The notes under the pieces were generated by a model that saw only the letters and a list, made by a program, of their open reading frames with translations, did not search any database and was not told the DNA's origin. A stretch of DNA of 64,000 bases from Sporocytophaga myxococcoides (GTDB lineage: Bacteria; Bacteroidota; Bacteroidia; Cytophagales; Cytophagaceae): NCBI RefSeq assembly GCF_000775915.1, contig NZ_BBLT01000013.1, positions 83,960-147,959 of the forward strand, given 5' to 3'. A program made the position numbers and the translations under genes. Shown in pieces: positions 34,501 through 44,684 of this stretch (positions are counted from its first letter, which is position 1; every line of letters starts with the position of its first letter).

Positions 34501-36337
34501 GAATACTCTCAGCCTCAGCTACCATTTGTTCATTCTCATGAGGGAAATTAGATCCCTTTGTTTCAGAGAACGGAACGTTCTGAGGTATGAAATCATCTTC
34601 AGCTCCAGGCTTACTATAGTCATATGCCCATCTGTAAACTGTAGGTATAGCCCCAGGCCAGTTGCCATGACCCGGCTCAATTGGTGTAGTCCACTCAAGA
34701 GTGTTAGATCTCCAAGGATTCTCAGTAGCTCTTCTACCTTTGAATATGCTAAAGAAGAAATTGAATAAGAATATAAACTGTGCAGCAAAAGTTACAATAG
34801 CAGCTATTGTAATAATCTGAGACAAGTCTGTATAGCTCTGTGTAAAATCAAATCCGGTGAATGAATAGTATCTTCTAGGAAAACCTGCAATTCCAATATA
34901 ATGCATTGGGAAAAATACCATGTATACACCAATGAATGTTATCCAGAAATGTAAATATCCCAGTTTTTCATCCATCATTCTTCCGAACATTTTAGGGAAC
35001 CAATGGTAAACACCTGCAAGCATACCAAAGAATGAAGCACTACCCATTACTATGTGGAAGTGAGCAACTACGAAATAAGTATCGTGCAACTGAATGTCAG
35101 CAGCAGAGTTACCTAGAACAATACCAGTTAAACCTCCAGATATAAAGAATGATACAAGACCTATAGAGAATAACATTGCAGGAGTGAAAATGATATTTCC
35201 TCTCCAAAGAGTTGTAATATAGTTAAATGCCTTAACAGCAGATGGAACTGCAATAATCAAAGTTAGGAACATAAAGATTGATCCCAGGAATGGATTCATA
35301 CCTGAAATAAACATGTGGTGTGCCCAAACTATAAACGATAAGAAAGCTATAGCTAACATAGAACCAATCATGGCTTTATACCCGAAAATAGGCTTTCTGG
35401 AATTTGTAGCGACAATCTCAGAAGTGATTCCCAATGCAGGAAGTAATACGATATATACTTCAGGGTGACCTAAGAACCAGAATAAATGCTGGAACAAGAC
35501 AGGGCTACCACCTTCAAATGATAAAGCCTGACCAGCGATATAAATATCAGAAAGGAAAAAGCTTGTACCGAAAGTTCTATCGAATATTAATAATAGTGCA
35601 GCAGAAAATAATACTGGGAATGATAATAGACCAATGATTGCAGTAATGAAAAATGCCCAAATTGTAAGTGGCATTCTTAAAAATGACATACCATTAGTTC
35701 TTAAGTTGATAACAGTTGTAATATAGTTCAAACCACCTAATAAGGTAGAAATTATGAACAAAGCCATACTGATCAGCCACAATGTCATACCAAGTCCAGA
35801 ACCAGAAATTGCCTGAGGTAATGCACTTAACGGAGGATATACTGTCCATCCACCACCTGCAGGACCTGTTTCAATAAATAAACTGATCAACATTATAACT
35901 CCTGATACAAAGAAGAACCAGTAAGATAACATGTTCAGGAATCCTGAAGCCATATCTCTTGCTCCTATTTGTAAAGGAATTAGGAAATTACTGAAAGTAC
36001 CACTCAACCCAGCAGTCAATACAAAGAATACCATGATTGTTCCGTGCATTGTAACAAGTGCCAGATAAAATTCTGGATCTAATTTTCCATTCTGGATCCA
36101 TCCACCCAATATAGGCTTCAGCCAATCAAAATTAGCATCCGGATAAGCTAACTGAAGTCTGAAAAGTAATGATAAACCGCCTCCGATAATTGCCCAGATA
36201 ATACCTGAAATCAGATATTGTTTGGCAATAACCTTGTGATCTTCGCTAAATACATACTTTTTAATCCAAGGTAAATCATGGTGATCATGTTCATGATCAT
36301 CATGATGGTCGTGCAAATGACTTTCGGCTACAGACAT
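34490..36337 (-). CDS. ctaD: Cytochrome c oxidase subunit I, A-type
   Basis: 615 residues. The binuclear centre is marked by WFLGHPEVYIVLLP (CuB His and cross-linked Tyr, with the D-channel Glu seen in A1-type enzymes), HHMFISGMNPF (CuB His pair), and YFVVAHFHIVMGSA (heme a3 and heme a ligands). The N-terminus is strongly His-rich (SHLHDHHDDHEHDHHD) before the first helix. It carries out the reduction of O2 and pumps protons. It follows coxB by 24 bp. Confidence 0.97.
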   Translation of the reverse strand: MSVAESHLHDHHDDHEHDHHDLPWIKKYVFSEDHKVIAKQYLISGIIWAIIGGGLSLLFRLQLAYPDANFDWLKPILGGWIQNGKLDPEFYLALVTMHGTIMVFFVLTAGLSGTFSNFLIPLQIGARDMASGFLNMLSYWFFFVSGVIMLISLFIETGPAGGGWTVYPPLSALPQAISGSGLGMTLWLISMALFIISTLLGGLNYITTVINLRTNGMSFLRMPLTIWAFFITAIIGLLSFPVLFSAALLLIFDRTFGTSFFLSDIYIAGQALSFEGGSPVLFQHLFWFLGHPEVYIVLLPALGITSEIVATNSRKPIFGYKAMIGSMLAIAFLSFIVWAHHMFISGMNPFLGSIFMFLTLIIAVPSAVKAFNYITTLWRGNIIFTPAMLFSIGLVSFFISGGLTGIVLGNSAADIQLHDTYFVVAHFHIVMGSASFFGMLAGVYHWFPKMFGRMMDEKLGYLHFWITFIGVYMVFFPMHYIGIAGFPRRYYSFTGFDFTQSYTDLSQIITIAAIVTFAAQFIFLFNFFFSIFKGRRATENPWRSNTLEWTTPIEPGHGNWPGAIPTVYRWAYDYSKPGAEDDFIPQNVPFSETKGSNFPHENEQMVAEAESIHGK

Positions 36338-36361
36338 ATTATTAGAAAATATTTATCGATT

Positions 36362-37477
36362 TTAGTGAGAATTTAATGAAACGCTAGTATTGTTAGATAC
36401 AGTATCTGCCGGTGCTGAGGTAGATGTAGTATCTTTTTTAGGTGCTGATGATGCTGGAGGGGCAGGATATAGACCTTTGCTCTTTTCATCAACCTTGGAT
36501 AAAATATACTCAAGGTTAGATTCTGACCATGGTTTTTGTGCTGCATACCAAGCTTCATATTCTTCAGGCTCTTCTACAACGATAACATATCTCATTGCAA
36601 AATGTCCTCTTCCGCATACTTCAGTACAAGCGATTTCATAATTGAATTTTGGATTGCCAAGCTCATCCCTCATTTCCTGAGTTGTTTTGGTTGGTGTAAA
36701 CCAAAACTTAGTTGGAAGTCCAGGAACTGCATCCATTTTTAGTCTGAAATGAGGAGCAAAAACACTGTGAATAACATCTCTTGCTCTTATTTTAAATAAT
36801 ACAGGATGGCCTTTAGGAATGTGAATTTCACTAGGTAAAAAATCGTCCTTAGAATTAGGATCATTTAAATTCATACCCATTTCGTTGGTGGCATCTATTA
36901 ATTTATAATTATAACCACCAAACTTTTTATCCTTACCTGGATATCTTACCTGCCATGCAAATTGTTTTCCCATTATTTCAACTACCTCTGCATTTTCTGG
37001 TGCTGGTCTTGTAATTGCAGACCACTCTTTCCAGCCAAAATAAACCAGGATAGCCATTACAATAGCAGGAATTACTGTCCAGATGATTTCTAATTTGTGA
37101 TTATCAGGATAGAAATATGCTTTTCTTTCTTCTTTGAATTGATATTTAAATACAAAAGAAAACAAGAAGATATTTGTACCAATAAATGCAATTATCAAAA
37201 TAGTCATTGTAATCCAAAACATTTGGTCAGTTCTTACTCCATGTTCAGAAACTGCCTTTGGAAGGAAAAACTTTGACGCAGGTACTGAATACCAAATAAA
37301 CAATGCTGTAGAAACAACGAAGAAAGCAAGCAGTAAAAATGCATTAACTTTATTGCTCGTTCCTACTCTCCTGGTACTAGCTCCCCTGACAATATCAATG
37401 AAGGTCTGAATCCTGAATACCAGGAAAAGAATAGCAAGGATAAGAACCGCAGCTATGCTTATATATAATCCTAACAT
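36362..37477 (-). CDS. ctaC: Cytochrome c oxidase subunit II
   Basis: 371 residues. After an N-terminal helix and a His-free linker, two more helices anchor it, then the periplasmic cupredoxin domain. The CuA ligands are in CTEVCGRGHFAMR (C, E, C, H, M) with an earlier HSVFAPHFRLKMDAVPG His. There is no cytochrome c domain at the end, so this is an aa3-like rather than caa3 enzyme. The tail (about 35 residues, APPASSAPKKDTTSTSAP) is Pro/Ser/Thr-rich. It accepts electrons from a c-type cytochrome or from the Act complex. Confidence 0.95.
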   Translation of the reverse strand: MLGLYISIAAVLILAILFLVFRIQTFIDIVRGASTRRVGTSNKVNAFLLLAFFVVSTALFIWYSVPASKFFLPKAVSEHGVRTDQMFWITMTILIIAFIGTNIFLFSFVFKYQFKEERKAYFYPDNHKLEIIWTVIPAIVMAILVYFGWKEWSAITRPAPENAEVVEIMGKQFAWQVRYPGKDKKFGGYNYKLIDATNEMGMNLNDPNSKDDFLPSEIHIPKGHPVLFKIRARDVIHSVFAPHFRLKMDAVPGLPTKFWFTPTKTTQEMRDELGNPKFNYEIACTEVCGRGHFAMRYVIVVEEPEEYEAWYAAQKPWSESNLEYILSKVDEKSKGLYPAPPASSAPKKDTTSTSAPADTVSNNTSVSLNSH

Positions 37478-37513
37478 TTTATCTTAATTTATTAATTAAA
37501 GTTAAATTCCTAA

Positions 37514-38917
37514 TTAAACTACGTGATGGTGGATACTTTCTTCAAGCATTGGATGGTTTTTAGCAACTAACGATGCTTTTGACAATCCAGTCATTATAAA
37601 GAAAACAAATATACTTCCGAATACTAATGCCAATCCTAATTCGATAAACAAGAAATTAGCATCCAAACCACCTTCATGTTTCAAAATCGGAGGAGTTAAC
37701 ATGATATAGAAATCCAACCAGTGACCAATAATAATAGCTACAGCAACTACCTTTAGAATTATCCTTTGTCTCTTAGCATCTCTAGTCATTAAAATCAAGA
37801 AAGGGAAAAGGAAATTAATTATCAGATTGAGAAAGAATATAGGACTATATATATCATTCTTTAATCTTTCAACATAATAGTACGATTCCTCTGGAATATT
37901 AGCGTAATAAATAAGTAAAAATTGTGCAAACCATATATATGTCCAGAATATACTGAATGCAAACATGAATTTACCTAGATCATGGAAGTGATTTTCATTT
38001 ACAAAAGAAAGGTAACCTGCTTCCTTAAGCGCTACAGTGATGTAGGTAATAAATGCAAGACCAGTTACAAACCAACTTGCCAGAACATACCAACCAAACA
38101 TTGTACTGAAGAAGTGAGGATCCGCTGACATAACCCAATCCCATGCAGAAGTAGAAGAAGTTATTCCCCAGATAATAAGGAAAATTGCTGACCAGAATAT
38201 ACTGCTGTCGTGATATTTCAAATCTCCATTTAAATCCTCATTTAAAGAATTTGTCCTTAATTTAAACCATACTAAGAACCACAGGATGAAGTATGCAAAT
38301 AATCTGAATATATAGAATCCTTTTCCTAAATACCAGGTTTTACTAGCGATAATAGGATCATATTCCGGATTAGGAGTTTTACCGTCTGCTAAAAACGGAT
38401 TGTACAAACCATCATGATACCAGTGAAATAAATCCTGCTTGAACAAAAAGAAAAGAGCAATCGTAGATATGGCAGCAAACGGAATGTAATATCCGAAAGC
38501 CTCTGGAACTCTTTTTATAGCAGCAGACCAACCCGCCTGTGCGATGTAATTAAAGGCAATAAAGAATACACCTATAACAGCGATACCAGTAAAGAATATA
38601 CTGTTGTGCCAAAGGTTTTTAATTACTCTTAAAGCAATACCGGTTGCACCATGATGTCCACCTTCAGCATGCTCTCCTCCCCCATGATGATCAGCTGCGG
38701 AATGCTCTTGAGCGTGTGCATCATGACCACCATGATGTTGAGCTGAAGCAGCAACTGTTTCTTTAGAATGACTGGCTCCATGAGCTTCTTCATGCCCGTG
38801 ACTTCTTGAGCCTATTACAAATATTCCTATTAAGGCCAATACAAGACCGACCACAAAGGTTGTTATAATTTTCTTTTTAGCCCCGCTTGTAAATTCAAAT
38901 TTTTCTTCGACTACCAT
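37514..38917 (-). CDS. actF: Alternative Complex III subunit ActF
   Basis: 467 residues with about ten helices, homologous to ActF/ActC-type NrfD-like membrane subunits. The most unusual part is residues 40-95, which are extremely rich in His (GHEEAHGASHSKE, QHHGGHDAHAQEHSAADHHGG and so on). It is the last act gene and starts 21 bp after actE. ActF, with ActC, lies in the membrane and is thought to take part in quinol binding and proton routing. The His-rich loop after the first helix lies outside the usual conserved core. Confidence 0.9.
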   Translation of the reverse strand: MVVEEKFEFTSGAKKKIITTFVVGLVLALIGIFVIGSRSHGHEEAHGASHSKETVAASAQHHGGHDAHAQEHSAADHHGGGEHAEGGHHGATGIALRVIKNLWHNSIFFTGIAVIGVFFIAFNYIAQAGWSAAIKRVPEAFGYYIPFAAISTIALFFLFKQDLFHWYHDGLYNPFLADGKTPNPEYDPIIASKTWYLGKGFYIFRLFAYFILWFLVWFKLRTNSLNEDLNGDLKYHDSSIFWSAIFLIIWGITSSTSAWDWVMSADPHFFSTMFGWYVLASWFVTGLAFITYITVALKEAGYLSFVNENHFHDLGKFMFAFSIFWTYIWFAQFLLIYYANIPEESYYYVERLKNDIYSPIFFLNLIINFLFPFLILMTRDAKRQRIILKVVAVAIIIGHWLDFYIMLTPPILKHEGGLDANFLFIELGLALVFGSIFVFFIMTGLSKASLVAKNHPMLEESIHHHVV

Positions 38918-38938
38918 GAGTTAAAAATTTAATGTGTT

Positions 38939-39601
38939 TTATTGTTGCGCTTCAGCTTTTTGTAAATTTTCTTTTACGTAAGAAACAATCTTCCAACGTT
39001 CTTCCTGATTTAACAGGCTACCATGAGCTCCCATTCTTCCTTTACCCCAAGTGATCACGTGGAATATGTGTCCAGGAGTCGCATCCTTTATGGAACCAGT
39101 AGTTAAATTAGCCACACCTTTTAAAGCATCGTTTACAGGTCCATCGCCTAGTCCTGTTTCTCCATGGCAGTGAGCGCAAAACTTAACATAAAGAATTTTT
39201 CCCTCTTCTATAGTTTTATCATTAACCTTCAATGGGTTTAGAAGAGTCTTTGATGCATAATCAAGGCAATCTTTAGGAAGACGATATGGCAAAAAACCAC
39301 CATCATTAAACCTAACCGTATTAGCAGCAGGTTCTCTCATATTCATTCTATGAGGATTGTAAGGATTTGAGTTATAAAACTCTCCAGTATCACTATCGTT
39401 TGAATTTAACCACAACCCCGCATCTGTATCAGTAATCTGACTTAGTGGTTCATAAGCCACTGAGTAGTACATGTTTGGAGCAAATTCTACATTTGGTTTT
39501 TCATGTGTTCCTATGTTCTCAAATTTCTTCTGATCAACACAAGAAGAAAAGATAACACTAAGGACTAAAAATATATATGTGTATTTATAAGCGTTTCTCA
39601 T
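38939..39601 (-). CDS. actE: Alternative Complex III subunit ActE, monoheme cytochrome c lipoprotein
   Basis: 220 residues. A signal peptide ends in FSSC, a lipobox, so it is lipid-anchored. The cytochrome c domain (about 130-215) has FCAHCHGETGLGDGP, with the CxxCH heme site, and a late Met (GRMGAHGSLL) as the likely axial ligand. ActE is the electron exit subunit that hands electrons to the oxidase. It follows actD by 14 bp. Confidence 0.93.
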   Translation of the reverse strand: MRNAYKYTYIFLVLSVIFSSCVDQKKFENIGTHEKPNVEFAPNMYYSVAYEPLSQITDTDAGLWLNSNDSDTGEFYNSNPYNPHRMNMREPAANTVRFNDGGFLPYRLPKDCLDYASKTLLNPLKVNDKTIEEGKILYVKFCAHCHGETGLGDGPVNDALKGVANLTTGSIKDATPGHIFHVITWGKGRMGAHGSLLNQEERWKIVSYVKENLQKAEAQQ

Positions 39602-39615
39602 GTCCGAAAATAATA

Positions 39616-40152
39616 TTAATGATTTTCAACAATTTTAGAGTTTACTTCTGAAGCTCCTGTCTGTTTGAATAAATTGGTAAGAGCATCTTTATCCATTTTA
39701 TTTTTATCCAGATCAATAACAAGAAGAAATTTATCATCCGTACTTCTTCCATCGAACATGAACGGGTCATGTCCCCACGGCTTAAGATTGCTGATAACCA
39801 AGAAGGTTGCGACCATACCTAATGAAGCTAATAATATTGTAAGCTCAAAAGTTACTGGTATAAAATGAGGAAGCGGAATATATGGCTTACCTCCGATATC
39901 CATAGGCCAGTCATAGCCCATAGTACCAATAGTTAATAATAATGCGCAGATTGTCCCGGTTAATCCAAATAGAAACGCTGCAATTGGAAGGTTTGATGGT
40001 TTATAACCTAAAGCATCATCTAAACCGTGTACAGGAAATGGTGTATAAGCCTCCTGAATTTTAACTCCGGATGATCTTAATGTGCCAACCGCATCCATCA
40101 GTACATCCTCGTCGTTAAATACTCCTATTATATAGTTTGTGCCTTTTGACAT
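39616..40152 (-). CDS. actD: Alternative Complex III subunit ActD (DUF3341)
   Basis: 178 residues with two membrane helices (about 56-76 and 99-122) and a polar N-terminal domain (GVFNDEDVLMDAVGTLRSSG). Members of DUF3341 are ActD of the Act complex. It starts 5 bp after actC. The role is structural and not catalytic as far as is known. Confidence 0.93.
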   Translation of the reverse strand: MSKGTNYIIGVFNDEDVLMDAVGTLRSSGVKIQEAYTPFPVHGLDDALGYKPSNLPIAAFLFGLTGTICALLLTIGTMGYDWPMDIGGKPYIPLPHFIPVTFELTILLASLGMVATFLVISNLKPWGHDPFMFDGRSTDDKFLLVIDLDKNKMDKDALTNLFKQTGASEVNSKIVENH

Positions 40153-40157
40153 ATTCC

Positions 40158-41525
40158 TTATTTAGTATCTTTTTTTGCAGATGATGATTTAATAATTGCT
40201 TTTACCTCAGCCATATTTACTACAGGGAAGAATTTAGCAAATAAAAGAAAGAGAGTAAAGAACAAACCGAAAGTGAACAGATAATCACCGATATCATAAA
40301 GTGTAGGTGAAAAATATGCCCAGCTAGAAGGTATGAAGTCTCTTGAAAGCGAAGTAGCGATGATTACAAAACGCTCGAACCACATTCCAATATTTACAAC
40401 TATCGAAAGAAGGAATGTCCATGCAATACTTCTTCTTACAGTTCTGAACCAGAATAACTGAGGAGAGATTACGTTACAAGTCATCATAGACCAGTATGCC
40501 CACCAATAGTCATCTCCGAACGCTCTGTTAATGAATGTATAACTTTCATATGGAACATGAGAGTACCATGCGATAAAGAATTCTGATAAATAAGCAATAC
40601 CAACGATAGAACCTGTTAGTACGATAATTTTATTCATCGACTCCATATGCTCTACAGTAATATAATCTTCAAGTCTGAATACTACTCTTGTAATAAGCAT
40701 TAGCGTCAACACCATCGCAAAACCGGAGAAGATCGCACCTGCAACGAAGTAAGGAGGGAATATTGTAGCGTGCCAGCCAGGGATTACTGAAGTTGCAAAG
40801 TCCATACTAACAATTGTGTGAACTGACAGTACAAGTGGTGTAGAACAGCCAGCAAGTACTAAGCTAACCGCCTCGTATCTTTGCCATGCTTTAGCAGAAC
40901 CGTCCCAACCTAAACTCAAAGCACCATATACAATTCTTCTAACTCCGGTTGCTCTTTCTCTGATTGTCGCAAAATCTGGAACCAGACCAATGTACCAGAA
41001 TACCAGCGAAACAGTAAAGTAAGTACTGATCGCAAATACGTCCCATACAAGAGGAGAGTTAAAGTTAACCCAAAGAGATCCAAATGCATTAGGCAATGGA
41101 AGTGCCCAATATGCAAGCCATGGTCTACCCATGTGAGCCACGATAAAACTTGCAGCACAAATAACCGCAAAGATTGTCATCGCTTCAGCAGCTCTGTTAA
41201 TTGATGTTCTCCATTTTTGTCTGAAGAGCAAAAGGATTGCAGAGATCAGCGTACCTGCGTGACCAATACCAACCCACCAAACGAAGTTGGTAATATCCCA
41301 AGCCCAACCCACTGTTTTATTCAATCCCCACATTCCGATTCCTTTCCACCAGGTCATCCATAAACAATATGAACCATAACCTAGGGTGATTAAAGAAAGT
41401 GTGAATGCCATGATCCACAATTTAGTAGGTTTATTCTCTACGTGCCTGCTTATATCCTGAGTAACATCAGAGACAGTTTTGCCCCCTGTTACCAGAGGCG
41501 GTCTTACGGGCGAAGTAACTTGCAT
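40158..41525 (-). CDS. actC: Alternative Complex III subunit ActC (NrfD-like)
   Basis: 455 residues with ten predicted helices and NrfD/PsrC family features: [20 protein letters not shown] with the conserved His, then [37 protein letters not shown] and [17 protein letters not shown] later segments. ActC is proposed to hold the quinol oxidation site. It starts 35 bp after actB. Confidence 0.95.
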   Translation of the reverse strand: MQVTSPVRPPLVTGGKTVSDVTQDISRHVENKPTKLWIMAFTLSLITLGYGSYCLWMTWWKGIGMWGLNKTVGWAWDITNFVWWVGIGHAGTLISAILLLFRQKWRTSINRAAEAMTIFAVICAASFIVAHMGRPWLAYWALPLPNAFGSLWVNFNSPLVWDVFAISTYFTVSLVFWYIGLVPDFATIRERATGVRRIVYGALSLGWDGSAKAWQRYEAVSLVLAGCSTPLVLSVHTIVSMDFATSVIPGWHATIFPPYFVAGAIFSGFAMVLTLMLITRVVFRLEDYITVEHMESMNKIIVLTGSIVGIAYLSEFFIAWYSHVPYESYTFINRAFGDDYWWAYWSMMTCNVISPQLFWFRTVRRSIAWTFLLSIVVNIGMWFERFVIIATSLSRDFIPSSWAYFSPTLYDIGDYLFTFGLFFTLFLLFAKFFPVVNMAEVKAIIKSSSAKKDTK

Positions 41526-41560
41526 ATTTTTTATATTAAAAATCTGTAATAGGTTCTAAA

Positions 41561-44500
41561 TTAAGAATTTCTGATTTTAGTTAGATACAAAATGTTTGGT
41601 TGAACATTAAGCTCTTCAAGGACTGCATATGATCTTTCTGCATTTTCAACAGCATTATCTTTGTGTAGTCTGCTTTCAGTATCATTTCTGTCACCGAATA
41701 TAATTGCATCTGTAGGACATGCTGAAGCACAAGCGGTAACGATTTCACCATCAACTGGTCTTCTCTTCTCCATCTTAGCTTTAAGCTTTCCTTCCTGAAT
41801 TCTCTGTACACAGAAAGAGCATTTTTCCATAACTCCTCTTGATCTTACAGTTACATCAGGATTCAACACCATTCTACCAAGGAAGTTGTTCATGCTGACG
41901 TTCTTGTCAAACTCCTCGTTTTCGAAATATTTAAACCAGTTAAATCTTCTTACTTTATATGGACAGTTATTTGCACAGTATCTTGTTCCGATACATCTGT
42001 TGTAGGTCATTTGGTTCAGACCTTCGCTGCTATGAGTAGTAGCGGCAACCGGACAAACTGATTCGCAAGGTGCGTGATTACACTGCTGACATAACATTGG
42101 CTGGAATGTTACTGTCGGATTCTCTGCAGCTATTTCAAGGTCTTTAACTCCTGATTCACTCTCAAAATATTCACCTGTCTTATCTGTCTCAGCATCACTG
42201 CTATAATAACGATCGATACGGATCCAGTGCATCTCTCTTCTGTTCAGCACCTCTTTTCTACCAACTACAGGAACGTTATTTTCAGACTGACAAGCTACTA
42301 CGCATGCTCCACAACCAATACAAGAGTTAAGATCTATGCTCATTCCCCATAAGTGGTTTGGCTTCTCATGCTCATACCAAACTGTTATCTCAGTTGGCTT
42401 CTTTTCTCCATAGAGGTTAGTATGAATCATTGGCTTATACCTTCCTGCCCCAGCATCTTTTTGATATTCTGCCAGAGAAGCATCCTGAATAATTGGACGA
42501 GCCATTACTGTATGATGCGTTTGAGTCTGAGCTATTTTCCTCTCATCACCAGTTTTAGCAAATGTTACAACACCAGCATTCAAATCAATTCTGTTTCCTT
42601 TAACTTTGATTAAAGGATATGCATTCTTTCCTACCTCGTTTCCACATTTACCAGCTTTAGTTCTTCCATATCCAAGAGCCAATGAAGCAGTATTATTTGC
42701 CTGTCCTGGTTGAATTAACACTGGAACTTCAATGCCTGTATTCTTTCCATCAACTGTAAGAGCTACAACATCCCCTTGGCTGATATCCATTTCATTAGCC
42801 ATTTTTTTAGGAATAGCAAGATAGTTATCCCAAGTAGCTTTAGAAACAGGATCAGGTAATTCATGTAACCATGGGTTATTTCCAGCTGAAAGCGAACCGG
42901 ATCCCAAACCTACTTTATAGTATAGACTTAACTCTATACCAGATGTAGCTTTATAATTTTTATTGATATTCTCTTCAACTTCACCTAAGTTAACATTTAC
43001 AGCACTTGCTGCTTCTGCTGAACTTGAAGACTGAATTTGATATACTCCATCGCGAAGGGTTTTATCCCATAATTCCTGGAAATTACCACCAGTCAATCTT
43101 GACTTCCAGTTATTCTGCAGGTATGTGTAGTAATCTGTTTTGTTACCTGACCAGATCAGAAGTGACTCCTGAGCAACTCTGTTACCTTTAAATATTGGAG
43201 TAATAGTAGGCTGTGTTAAGCTGAAATATCCTTTTTTAGGTTCAGCATCATTCCAAGATTCAAGAAAGTGAAGATCCGGACATACATAATCTACTTCAGA
43301 TGCAGTTTCGTCCATACGATCACTAAAGGAAATTTTTAGTGAGATTTTCTTTAATGCTTCTTTCAGCTCAGCCCCTTTTGGATGATCGTAAACAGGGTTT
43401 GCTCCGTAAAATATAACAGCACCAACCTGACCAGCTTTAGCTTCATCAATAAATTTAAGGATAGCCTCATCTCTTCCCTGTTTTTGGAAAGAAGGCGTAC
43501 TTAATTCAATAGTTTTACCGTAATTGCCTAATTCACTATTGATTTTATTTACTAGAAGCTGTACGTAAGGATCATTTGATCCACTTATAACTAATGATTT
43601 TCCTTTTGCTTGTAATAAATCTGCTGCTGCCTTTTTAATTACATCATGGTTAGGTGATTTAACATTTAATCCTCCAACAAGAGCATTGTATAAAGCTGCA
43701 ACGTAAAGTCCTTCTTCAGAAGGTTTGATAGGTAATCTTGTATCAGCATTACAACCGGTAAGCGACAAATTGCTTTCGATCTGATAATGCTTACTCATTG
43801 TTTTCTTATTAACACTTAATTTTCTCGTTTTAGAATATTGTTTTGCATATTCTATCGGAGAAATCCATGTTCCTAAAAAATCAGCACCAAAGCTCACGAT
43901 GACATCTGCTGCACTAAAGTTATAGGAAGGAATCACTCTCTGTCCAAAAGACAGTTCATTTGCTTTAAGGATACCATCTGCTGATAAAACATCATAGACT
44001 ACATGTTCTGTAGCTGGGTATTTCGCCTTAAATTCTTCAATTACCTTTTTAGTAGTAGGACTTAAAATTGTCTGAGAAACTATTTTAATAGATTTCCCTG
44101 AAGCCTGAGCTGCAGTTAACTTATCAATGATTTTTTTATCAAGGGAAGCATACTCAGCAACCGACTTCACTTTTACCGCCTTACCTTCCTCAACAAAAAA
44201 CTCTAATCTTTCAGTATCATATAAACTTAGAACAGAAGCCTGCACCCTTGCACTTGTTCCTCCCATTGTAATTGGAGAAAGTTTATTTCCTTCAATTTTA
44301 ATAGGCCTTCCTTCTCTTGTTTTTACCAAGATGCTGCAATATTCGCCACCCTCCTGATAAGTAGATGCATACCAGTTTGCAATTCCCGGATCAACATCAT
44401 CAGGTTTGTTTACATATGGAATAACTTTTTTCACAGGAGCCTCGCAAGCAGCAAGGGAAACTGCAGCAACACTAAAGCCTAATAGTTTCAAAAAATCTCT

Positions 44501-44647
44501 TCTGTCTGGAGCATCAGAAGCATCATTGCTTCCTTTTTCCTTTACAGATAAAAATTCAGGGAACTCATTATGCGCATGCTTTAAAAATTCTGGATCGTTG
44601 GATAACTCCTCAATTCCTTTCCAGTATTTTTTATTGTTATCTTTCAT
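41561..44647 (-). CDS. actB: Alternative Complex III subunit ActB, Fe-S and molybdopterin-like
   Basis: 1028 residues. A Tat-like signal (RRDFLKLLGFSVAAVSLAAC) is located after a 50-residue leader, as is usual for this variant. The first two thirds resemble molybdopterin oxidoreductase but lack Mo-binding; the last third is a ferredoxin domain with four cluster motifs (CIGCGACVVACQ, CQQCNHAPCESVCP, CIGTRYCANNCP, CSFCVQRIQ/ACASACP). One is probably a 3Fe-4S cluster as in known ActB. It passes electrons from quinol to the ActA hemes. It starts 37 bp after actA. Confidence 0.96.
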   Translation of the reverse strand: MKDNNKKYWKGIEELSNDPEFLKHAHNEFPEFLSVKEKGSNDASDAPDRRDFLKLLGFSVAAVSLAACEAPVKKVIPYVNKPDDVDPGIANWYASTYQEGGEYCSILVKTREGRPIKIEGNKLSPITMGGTSARVQASVLSLYDTERLEFFVEEGKAVKVKSVAEYASLDKKIIDKLTAAQASGKSIKIVSQTILSPTTKKVIEEFKAKYPATEHVVYDVLSADGILKANELSFGQRVIPSYNFSAADVIVSFGADFLGTWISPIEYAKQYSKTRKLSVNKKTMSKHYQIESNLSLTGCNADTRLPIKPSEEGLYVAALYNALVGGLNVKSPNHDVIKKAAADLLQAKGKSLVISGSNDPYVQLLVNKINSELGNYGKTIELSTPSFQKQGRDEAILKFIDEAKAGQVGAVIFYGANPVYDHPKGAELKEALKKISLKISFSDRMDETASEVDYVCPDLHFLESWNDAEPKKGYFSLTQPTITPIFKGNRVAQESLLIWSGNKTDYYTYLQNNWKSRLTGGNFQELWDKTLRDGVYQIQSSSSAEAASAVNVNLGEVEENINKNYKATSGIELSLYYKVGLGSGSLSAGNNPWLHELPDPVSKATWDNYLAIPKKMANEMDISQGDVVALTVDGKNTGIEVPVLIQPGQANNTASLALGYGRTKAGKCGNEVGKNAYPLIKVKGNRIDLNAGVVTFAKTGDERKIAQTQTHHTVMARPIIQDASLAEYQKDAGAGRYKPMIHTNLYGEKKPTEITVWYEHEKPNHLWGMSIDLNSCIGCGACVVACQSENNVPVVGRKEVLNRREMHWIRIDRYYSSDAETDKTGEYFESESGVKDLEIAAENPTVTFQPMLCQQCNHAPCESVCPVAATTHSSEGLNQMTYNRCIGTRYCANNCPYKVRRFNWFKYFENEEFDKNVSMNNFLGRMVLNPDVTVRSRGVMEKCSFCVQRIQEGKLKAKMEKRRPVDGEIVTACASACPTDAIIFGDRNDTESRLHKDNAVENAERSYAVLEELNVQPNILYLTKIRNS

Positions 44648-44684
44648 AAGAATCTATATAAAATGAATTAGGCTTCTAAATTGA

